Assembly (NCBI GenBank): GCA_030789695.1 | Contig: CM061136.1 | Location: 132,773,584 to 132,837,583, forward strand | Length of the DNA stretch: 64,000 nucleotides | Source: Scilla litardierei | Lineage: Eukaryota; Streptophyta; Magnoliopsida; Asparagales; Asparagaceae | Direction of reading: 5' to 3' | In this document: in pieces, positions 56,398 through 64,000 of the stretch | How positions within the stretch are numbered: position 1 is the first letter of the stretch | How the letters are laid out: each line of letters starts with the position of its first letter | Program-made: the position numbers and the translations under genes | Notes under the pieces: generated by a model | The model's input: only the letters and a program-made list of their open reading frames with translations | Database searches by the model: none | Told to the model about the DNA's origin: nothing

Positions 56398-59272
56398 TGT
56401 AACGACCACTTTTCGTTGTACGTTTTTCGTGCATGTGCTTTTGGCCGTGCACGTGTTAATTTTAAACTTTATTTGGTTGTGAACACTTTTGTGTGATATG
56501 CCGTTGTGAACGTCCCTGAGAGTATTAAATAGTGGCACTATCTTGGAACGACACTTCTCGAGTCGTTTTTCCACAATTTAATCTTACTCGATGAGACGTG
56601 ACGATTCTCACTCTTGACGGGAGACGTTTCTATTTTTAGTTTCGTCATCCGACGTCGAATTTGAGATCCCTCTTCTTAGTTAGCTCACATTCGTCATCAC
56701 GATCACCCTGATATTTATTTTATAATTTTTGGAGTTTATTTGACCACTTTTATATTTTTAACAAGTTTTATAATATGTTTAATAATTAATTTTTATATTA
56801 AATTCGGCCAAAGAAAATTTATTTGAGTTTTAAACGTTTTAAAGAATTTTTGAGCCAATTTCCAGCTCATTTGGACCAAGTCAAATCCTTGGATAAGTTG
56901 GAGAAATTGAATTTCAAATTTTAAATTATTTTAAACTTCTAATCCTATTAGATTTAGCCCTAGACCAAGTCAACCCATCTACACTATATAAGCAACCCCT
57001 AGGAAGACCTATTTTCGCAAGAAATTAGCCCTAGCCTCTTCCAAAACTCAGATTTGACTTTGCGACGATTCGTCGCAACGTTGCGACGTTCAGCCCCCGC
57101 ACGACCGAAGGAAACGGCCCCGTTCCCCCGCTCCGACCGAAGCCCCGCCCCGCATCCTAGCCGCTCCGCACGCAGCAGCTCCGCACCGCTCCGTTCCCTC
57201 GGTCTGACCGAGGGATTGGCCCGCACCAAGCCGCTCCGCATCGCAGCACAGCGCTCCGCACCGTCGCCCGCTTGTCGCCCCGCTCCGCACCCCGCACGAC
57301 CAACCCGCTGCTCCGCACCGACCGTTGTTGCAAGCGCTGCAACGTTGCAACATCGCCCCGCCCGCATCCAAGTGCCTGACCGAGCGTTTCTCTCGTACTG
57401 ACCGACAAGAACCCTCGCACCACAGCCACCCGCAGCCGCTGCACACACCAAAACGTCGCAGCTCCGCATTTTCAGCGCACGACCGAGAGATCTCCCCGCA
57501 TTGGCTGTGTACGACCGAGAGCCACTCGTCGCAACCCCGCATCCGTCGCACCACTTGCCTCCGTGGGCCCCCCAAGTTCTCCAGAGTTATTGTGGGTTCC
57601 CCAAAGGTCCCTAGGACTACTGTGGGCCCCACCTAGGTGCTTGCTCTTCGAGGATTTGCCGCGTACGACTTCGTCGCACGTCGTAGCCCGTCGTCGCACG
57701 TGCTAGCTTTGGAATCTGGAATCTTCGTCCCGGTTGATTGCTCTGAAATTTCCAGCGAGGAATCTAATTGGAATCTGGACTTGGAGCGCGATCTTCTATT
57801 CCAACCCCCGGTGTCGCTACCCGACACCGGTGTAGCTTTCGTGTCGTGTTGAGGTAACGCTTTGCACCCCTAGGACCCCCAACCCAATGCATGCTAATCA
57901 AGACTAAAATCAGTATTTTCAAAGTATTTTAAATGTTTTAAATTCACTAATCAAGATTAATAATATGGACTTTAGGCCGGTGGACTTGTGCACGTAGGAT
58001 AATTGTGATTTTTGGACTCATTGGACGGTGTGCTCAGACGTCGTACTTGCAGGCAAGTGAAACTTGCCAACACTTGTGTAAGGCCATGTTTTTAGGCCAC
58101 TTCCTTGTTCCTAGCGTAAAAGAGACTAGTCAGTGAAATGATAGCTGGCTAGACGCCTACTTGATCTAGTTTGACAACGAAACTAGATCTGTCACCTAAT
58201 TGATCTAGCTTGACAACGAAGCTAGATCCAACCCTTAAACTTGTTGTTCATGCATACTAAACTGTCACGTTTACTTTCCTTATCTGTACGCACTTTTAAC
58301 TGCCATGCATTGCATTCTACATGTCATCCAAGTTGATTGTTGCATTCGTAGCACACGCTACAATACTTGTACTTGTACTCCTTGTCCGGCTAGGTGCACC
58401 CCTATGCCATACTTGTTAAAAACACTTCCTGGCTCTTGATCCAGAAGCGAGCATTCCAAGTTCGGGGGTAAGGCCCTGGCTCGATACACGTGGAGGGGTA
58501 GGGATAAACGTTCGCTTGAGCTTAGGAGTGGCCTGATCAGCCCTCTAGCCAAAAGACGGAATCTCTGTGCACGAGGTGCTTACTTTTCTTGTCTTGTACT
58601 TGTCTTGTGAATGATTCATGTAATACTTGTTATCCATGCCATGTTTAAATGCCATGCTCGTACTTTACTTTACTCTACCTGTTGCACTCATACTTTAACT
58701 GCCATGTCATCGCATTCATGCTAGAACTGCTAGGTTGCTTTACTTGTGCCTACTTTCAGTTTCCTTGCACAAGTCTATTGTAGACTTGCTGACATGTGCC
58801 CCTTGCTCTTTTGGGTGTCACATGTTAGACCCTGAGCCGGAGACCATTGCAGAGTACGTGATGTGTTGCTGACGCTGAGCCTGAGTCCAGGTTTGCCCAG
58901 GATGAGTTTTGTGGACACCGAAGACCTTTCTTGGTGATTTTGCTTAGCTTTCTTTTGTTTTAGGTTGTTGTTAGTTGTCGGTGCGTAGCACCGTTGTTTT
59001 GTACGTTGTACTTTTGTTGGCCTTGTTGGGCCTTTAGACTCTCTTTTATTTCAGCCTGGTGGCTTTTCTGCGATGTTGGAATTTATATTTATGGATATTC
59101 TGAGATTATTCTTTTGTCTCATTTCATTATTATTATCTTGTTTCGCTCGCGTTGCAAGGACCTGCAGTTTTAAATTTGATTGACGCTTATCAGACTTGCA
59201 GCTTTGTAGCTTCAAGTCCGAGCGGACCTTCTCACGCTTCGCCTCCATATTTTTGGGAAGCGGGGCGTGACA
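56398..59272 (+). repeat. LARD-2 3' LTR, 2875 bp
   Basis: It has the same length as the 5' LTR with scattered substitutions, for example one of the two G-boxes changed to CATGTG near 56433. TATA at 56984-56992. Confidence 0.92.
58163..58228 (+). other. Twin covarying hairpins in LARD LTR (copy 4)
   Basis: Stems and loops are intact. A substitution (C to T at 58190) falls in the spacer just after the first stem. Confidence 0.8.
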
Positions 59273-59277
59273 ACTGG
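59273..59277 (+). other. Target-site duplication of LARD-2, right
   Basis: actgg, matching 37246-37250. Confidence 0.92.
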
Positions 59278-59603
59278 AATCTACTGAGATGAATTTGCAG
59301 CTAGTAGATCGGTCCGTCATATATCCTGTGGGAGTCATCGACGACCTACCAGTTAATGTCTGTGGCGTACGTGTGCCGGTGGACTTTGTAGTGATGGATG
59401 TGCCCGAGGATAATCACACTCCGATTATTCTCGGAAGACCTTTTGTGGCGACCGCCGGTGTGCTTATCGACGTGAAGAAGGGAAAGTTGTCTTTGAACGT
59501 CGGTGATCAAACTGTGGAATTCGACTTAGCGCTATCCATGAAGCTACCACATGAGGAATCTAATTGCAATCTTCTGGAGATTGAAGAAGAGAAAGTCTAT
59601 TAA
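59278..59603 (+). pseudogene. Athila-Y protease, 3' part
   Basis: It resumes the Athila protease after LARD-2. NLQLVDRSVIYPVGVIDD, VPVDFVVMDVPED and PIILGRPFVAT are the conserved flap and C-terminal motifs of this protease family. ILGRPF is diagnostic. A TAA at 59601-59603 ends the frame. Together with 37148-37250 this is one gene split by a 22-kb insertion. Confidence 0.82.
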
Positions 59604-59969
59604 GTGAGAGCAATGGAAATTCTTTCTAGAGACCCTCTTGTAGACTTGGATAGTGTAGAGGATCACTCTAGGCTAGACGAAGAGGAAATTTCTAAGCCAA
59701 AATGTGTCTCCCAATTAACTCCCCTTGGGTTTGAGAAGAATGCTCAGATGAAGAGCAAGGGCAAGGAGACTTTGGTGCTCACTGTCGACGAAGTGCAAAT
59801 CTTGAAGAGAGTGGCGTGTGTTGTCAACACTAAGGAGAAGCCACCGGATATTACCAATGTGGGAGTGATTGAGACCGCCCACTTATCGCTACTTTCAACA
59901 ACTGAAACTTTTGTCCCAACTGCTGAGAAGACACCAAACATCGAGTGTCACCCATTCAAGCCATCTTGA
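59604..59969 (+). pseudogene. Athila-Y post-protease remnant
   Basis: It is in frame with the protease, separated only by one TAA. About 121 residues, acidic, ending in CHPFKPS. There is no RT motif; in full Athila elements RT should follow within a short distance. I read it as the linker kept after deletion of RT, RNase H and integrase. Confidence 0.5.
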
Positions 59970-60340
59970 ACATCATATTGGGAGTCGAGTGACCGACTAT
60001 AAAAAAGAGCGCTTCATGGGAGGCAACCCCATGTCCTAAACTTCTACTAGCTTCTAGTAAGATCATTCTATTAATTTTAGTATATATGCCGCTGTGGAGA
60101 TCATTTGTTGGGAAACTTAGAGAATTTGAATTTTTGTGCAGGAACTGCTTCACCCGATCGGGTCATACACCATCCGATCGGGTGAATTGTTTCAGTATGT
60201 GCCCATACATCAGTCAAAGAACCAACCGAACGAGTGATACAATCGTCCATCGGGTGACAGATCGGATGAATTAAAACAGAGACTTCAGAAGTTTTTTAGA
60301 GAGCGGTCAACCGATCGGGTGAGTTCTCACCCGATCGGGT
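59970..60340 (+). promoter_or_regulatory. Athila-Y 3' region with second palindrome array
   Basis: AAGAGCGCTTCATGGGAGGC followed by AACCCC (about 60006-60031) is the usual post-pol leader of Athila/Tat elements. 60152-60340 holds six or so ACCCGATCGGGT-like words, the same word as in the LTR. The last perfect copy (60329-60340) ends at the exact base where Copia-V begins. Confidence 0.6.
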
Positions 60341-62143
60341 TGTTGGATCCTGCGGATGGCAAGCAACATTAGAAGGGGGTTGAATAGTGTTGTATAAAAA
60401 TAAACTTCTTCTTTCTAATTGGTTAGCACAATTCAAAGTCTTCTAATGTTGCATAAGAAACCAAGTAGAGCGATCTACGCTTGGTTCTTAATCAACTTAA
60501 GTAATCTTAAAAACAGATCAAAGATAAAACTCTTCTGGTAGTCGACTCCCTATGAGCAGTAGTCGACTCCCAGAAGGATATTATGCACAGCTCAGTTAAA
60601 AGAATACTTAATGAAGATATAAAAGATTACACAGAAATATAAGAGAGAATCTTTTATACAGCAGATACAAAAACTGATCTTGCAATGTATTATGAATGAG
60701 TTACACGAAAATATAATACTCAACAAATCAAGATAAACAAATGGAGATAAACAATCACAGAGAATGCAAACACAAACACAAGGATTTTTATCCTGGTTCC
60801 CCACAACCCTGGGTACGTCCAGTCCCCGACCAATCCGGTACGAGATTTCCACTATCTGCCTTGGCAAATACAAGCACCTAACTCCACTCGTTAGGATTTT
60901 CCCACACACCTAGCCTTGACCAGGATTTTCGATTGCAACACTGCAATATCTCAACACCTAAACTTGTCTAGAGTTTTCAACACCCTTACAACAAAGGGCA
61001 AACATAAAATGAAAATCAATATCCAACTCACCACAATATTTGGTGGAGTTTGGATTTACACCCAAATTTTATAGCCAATAGTAATGGATAACAATGTGTA
61101 TTCGTGGCTTAATATAATATGATTTTAGATCACACAAAGATATGAATTAAGTCTTTGTGATATAAATCAATGTTTTCAAAAATTCCTTTCAAATAAAATC
61201 AGAGAATAGAGAACATGGATTTTTGAAAAACAATAGCCAAAATAAAAGTTGAGCCAAAATAAAAGTTGATCTCAGAAAATAATATCTTAAAGAAAACGAG
61301 ATCAAGAATATAAAAACAGATTTGGCTAAGAGAAATGAGAGCTGCGAAATTATAGATCCTTTAGAATTTTGCACAAGAGAGAATTTTTGATTTCAAGTAT
61401 TGTGTGTTTTGATCTCACAAAATAATCCTCTATTTATAGGTAAAATGTGAGGATTTAAAATTCAAATTCGTTTGACTTTTGCCCCGAGAATCATGGGAGC
61501 AATAAGTTAGAGAGATAACAAAAGTCAGGTCAAACATTGAAATTCGACAGCTGGTAGTCGACTCCCTAGGAGTGGTAGTCGACTCCCAGAGTGTTTTTAG
61601 GAGAAAACACTTCTCAGCTGGTAGTCGACTCCCACTTCTTGGTAGTCGACTCCCAGAGAGTTTCTTCTGAAACTTTTCTAGTAAGACATGTAGTTAGCTC
61701 CAGGGTGTTATGGAGTTTAACTACCAAGATGATAAGTGACTAGCAAAAGCTCTCAATAGTTTTGAAAATGATTTTAAAATTATTTAAAATATTTAACTTC
61801 GAAATCATTTGCGTGTGTGTTATCGATACTTTTGGCTTTAACATAACCATAAGAAGGATGCAACTCACACACTGTAGACTCCGGACACGTCTTCGGAAGC
61901 TTGATCAGATGATGATGTAGATGCGACCTTCTCGTGAGCTTCTATTCCATTTGAACTTGAGCTTCATCATCGAGCTAGCAACGTTTGTCCTTGTCTTTGC
62001 TAAGTGAGTGTAGATTGTGCTTGTTCCGAGTATGTATAAGGCTGCGCAATCTGAACACTTTAATTGTAGTGTAGTTAGTACACTAACTTCATTTGGTGTG
62101 CTCATCATCAAAACCACTTGGGGTTGGAATTCAATTTCCATCA
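60341..62143 (-). repeat. Copia-V 3' LTR, 1803 bp
   Basis: On the minus strand it runs TGATGGAAATTG to GGATCCAACA. It contains four AGTCGACT palindromes inside GGTAGTCGACTCCC (61557-61651) upstream of TATAAATA (61431-61438), and two more near its end (60540-60547, 60561-60568). The rest is AT-rich. Confidence 0.82.
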
Positions 62144-62349
62144 CTCTCTCCCTTTTTGATGGTGACACCCAAATGAAAAATGAAGTAAGTTGACATAAAT
62201 AATATGACATAGAAATAAACTTACTCCCCCTGCTTTGATGCGGGTTTCCCCCTGCATCGAAGCCGTTAGCAAAACAATGTAATATATTCATTTTTGCATT
62301 TCAAAGCTTTCTCCCCATTGTCGTCAATCAAAAAGAATGACATAAAAAA
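62144..62349 (-). other. Copia-V 3' noncoding region with repeated purine tracts
   Basis: The main tract on the minus strand is AAAAAGGGAGAGAG (62144-62157), against the LTR. Additional GGGGGAG and GGGGGAA tracts lie at 62222-62231 and 62248-62255. The first of these shares TTACTCCCCCTGC with SIRE-A at 44092. Confidence 0.7.
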
Positions 62350-64000
62350 TTAATCCTTATTTAATTCTTTTTCTCCAACAATACCCAATTCTCTATGAAG
62401 TTTAGAAAATATATCTTTTTGCAGAGGTTTTGTTAGAATATCTGCAACTTGATATTCAGAGGAGACAAATTTAAGTTCAACATCCTTTTTGACACAATGA
62501 TTGTCTATAAATCTGTGTCTAATATCAATATGCTTTGTTCTAGGATGAAGAACGGAATTTTTAGTGAGATTATTAGTGCTTTTATTATCACAATAAATTA
62601 CACATGTAGATGTATTAATACCATAATCTATGAAGACTTGTTTCATCCAAAGTATTTGAGCACAAGCAAGTCCGGCAACTATATACTCTGCTTCAGTGGT
62701 TGATAGTGAAACTGAACTTTGCTTTTTGCTAAACCATGAAACAAGGGAATGTCCAAGAAAGTGACATGTTCCACTTGTACTTTTTCTTGTGGCTTTACAA
62801 CCAGCATAGTCTGCGTCACTAAAAGAAGTTAAATTGAATGTGCTACCTTTGGGATAAAATAATCCAAAGTCAGAAGTGGTTTTAAGATGTCTAAATATGT
62901 ATTTTACTGTTTTAAGATGTGATTCTCTAGGATCACATTGAAATCTAGCATGCACAAACACTAAACATTATATCGGGTCGGCTAGCGGTTAAGTAAAGCA
63001 AAGAACTGAGCATACCTCGATATGTTTTTTGATCGACCTTTTTACTTGTTTCGTCTTTGTCCAAAGAAGTGGATGTTTCCATAGGTATGTTCTTCCCTGA
63101 TGCGGTTTCCATCCCGAACCTTTTGATCAAGTCTTTGGCACACTTCGTTTGATGAATAAAGGTTCCTTCTTGTCCTTATTTGATTTGCAATTCGAGAAAG
63201 TATGTGAGCTCGCCCATATGGCTCATTTGGAATTCTTCCTGCATTAACTTAGCAAACTCTTGACAAAGATCTTCATTAGTAGATCCGAAAATGATGTCAT
63301 CTACGTAAATTTGGATAAGAATAATATCATCATGAATTTTCTTAATAAATAAAGTGGTATCTATCTTTCCAACAATGTAAACTGAGTCAATTAAGAATTT
63401 TCTTAATCTTTCATGCCAAGCTCTTGGAGCTTGTTTCAGACCATATAATGCTTTGTTTAACTTGTACACATATTCTATTTTCTTATCATGTTCAAATTCG
63501 AGAGGCTGTTCAACGTAGACTTCCTCCTTTATGTATCCATTCAGGAATGCGCTTTTCACATCCATTTGGTATAATTTAAAGTTTTTATATGATGCAAATG
63601 CAAGTAGCATCCTAATAGATTCTAGTCTAGCAACAGGAGAGAAAGCTTCATCGAAATCTATACCTTCTTCTTGTGAGTATCCCTATGCTACTAACCTTGC
63701 TTTATTTCTTACCACATTTCCGTCTTCGTCTAGTTTGTTTCGATACACCCATTTAGTGCTGATAACTGGACGATCTTTCGGTCTAGGTACTAACTCCCAT
63801 ACTTGATTTCGCTCAAATTGTAGAAGTTCTTCTTGCATGGCTTCAATCCATGCTTCATCTGCAAAAGCCTCATCTACCTTTTTGGCTCAATGTTAGAAAC
63901 AAATACAACATGTGTCAAGTGTTCTATTTGAGATCTAGTTCTAATACCTGCATCAATATCACCTATGACGTGTGTGTGTGTGATGTGTAACTTCTGGAAA
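62350..64000 (-). pseudogene. Copia-V pol remnant (RT and RNase H)
   Basis: Reading leftward, the region contains the RT entry (EAMQEELLQFERNQVWELV near 63820), then [32 protein letters not shown] and YVDDIIFG, then RNase H with [26 protein letters not shown] and ADILTKPL. Catalytic Asp pairs are present. TAG at 63683-63685 and TAA at 63176-63178 each sit where relatives have Gln. A frameshift near 62950 separates RT from RNase H (62961-62350). The upstream integrase and gag lie beyond the window. Same protein family as the SIRE-A pol but clearly diverged from it. Confidence 0.82.

Larger units (their letters stand above)
37251..59272 (+). mobile_element. LARD-2: complete noncoding retrotransposon derivative, interrupted by SIRE-A
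   Basis: Both LTRs are 2875 bp and nearly identical. The 5-bp duplication actgg flanks the unit. The interior is 40126-42144 plus 54865-56397, interrupted by SIRE-A. Removing SIRE-A and one atatg copy leaves about 3.55 kb, the same length as in LARD-1. No protein is encoded. It disrupts the Athila-Y protease. Confidence 0.9.
33494..60340 (+). mobile_element. Athila-Y: gag-protease Athila-lineage element, split by LARD-2
   Basis: The visible parts are 33494-37250 and 59278-60340. They hold a 5' LTR, a tRNA-Asp PBS, Athila-type gag with a Gln/Pro-rich tract, and a protease interrupted by LARD-2. After the protease comes one more frame and then the GGGAGGCAACCCC leader that usually follows pol in these elements. 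RT, RNase H and integrase are absent, so the pol deletion predates or is independent of LARD-2. The right part continues under Copia-V, and no 3' LTR is in view. Confidence 0.75.
60341..64000 (-). mobile_element. Copia-V: degenerate SIRE-like element, continues past window
   Basis: One LTR (60341-62143), a purine tract and a minus-strand pol fragment are present. The LTR has the TAGAAGGGGGTTGAATAGTG signature near its end, as in the other Copia LTRs here. The interior right of the LTR lacks an ORF3. Its other LTR and target duplication are outside the window. Confidence 0.82.

Overview
This is plant nuclear DNA, almost certainly angiosperm, made entirely of nested LTR retrotransposons. No host gene, rRNA, tRNA gene or CRISPR array could be supported. 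The evidence is pol, gag and protease sequence of the plant-specific Copia SIRE/Maximus-like and Ty3 Athila and Tat/Retand-like lineages, LTRs of 1.6-2.9 kb, primer-binding sites matching plant tRNAs, and large noncoding derivatives. The species cannot be read from this.

Layout, left to right. (1) 1-7798: LARD-1, a large noncoding retrotransposon derivative (5' LTR cut by the window edge, internal domain 1470-5016, 3' LTR 5017-7798). (2) 7799-8203: a piece of LTR of family X. (3) 8204-8560: about three units of a ~106-bp tandem repeat. (4) 8586-13821: Copia-W, minus strand, a decayed gag and no pol. (5) 13822-14994: fragments of two other LTRs. (6) about 14995-27170: Gypsy-R, a Tat/Retand-like plus-strand element with broken protease, RT, RNase H and integrase and a 3' array of the ~106-bp repeat. 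It is split by Copia-Z (17813-24200, minus strand, gag-only, 5-bp target duplication agaac). (7) 27171-33493: Gypsy-X, minus strand, two LTRs and a degenerate interior. (8) 33494-60340 and beyond: Athila-Y, plus strand, with a gag-protease gene and no pol. LARD-2 (37251-59272, target duplication actgg) sits inside its protease, and SIRE-A (42145-54859, target duplication atatg) sits inside LARD-2. (9) 60341-64000: Copia-V, minus strand, one LTR and a decayed pol running off the window.

SIRE-A is the only element that looks close to autonomous. It has a 750-codon gag, a pol with all expected catalytic motifs, and a third ORF of about 561 codons between pol and the 3' LTR. The LARDs, Gypsy-X, Copia-Z and Athila-Y as seen here would all need proteins supplied in trans.

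The most unusual signal is regulatory. Seven LTR families (Copia-W, Z, V, SIRE-A, Gypsy-X, Athila-Y and the fragment at 13822-14541) each carry their own short CpG-containing palindrome, repeated several times in the LTR directly upstream of a TATA-like box in the element's own orientation. The words differ by family (for example CAGTCGACTG, ACCCGATCGGGT, CTAGTCGGTC paired with its complement) but the arrangement is the same. In SIRE-A and Athila-Y a second copy of the array lies outside the LTR in the 3' internal region, in SIRE-A just upstream of ORF3. The LARD LTRs carry a separate signal: two adjacent perfect hairpins with identical loops that differ by one compensated base pair, present in all four LTR copies.
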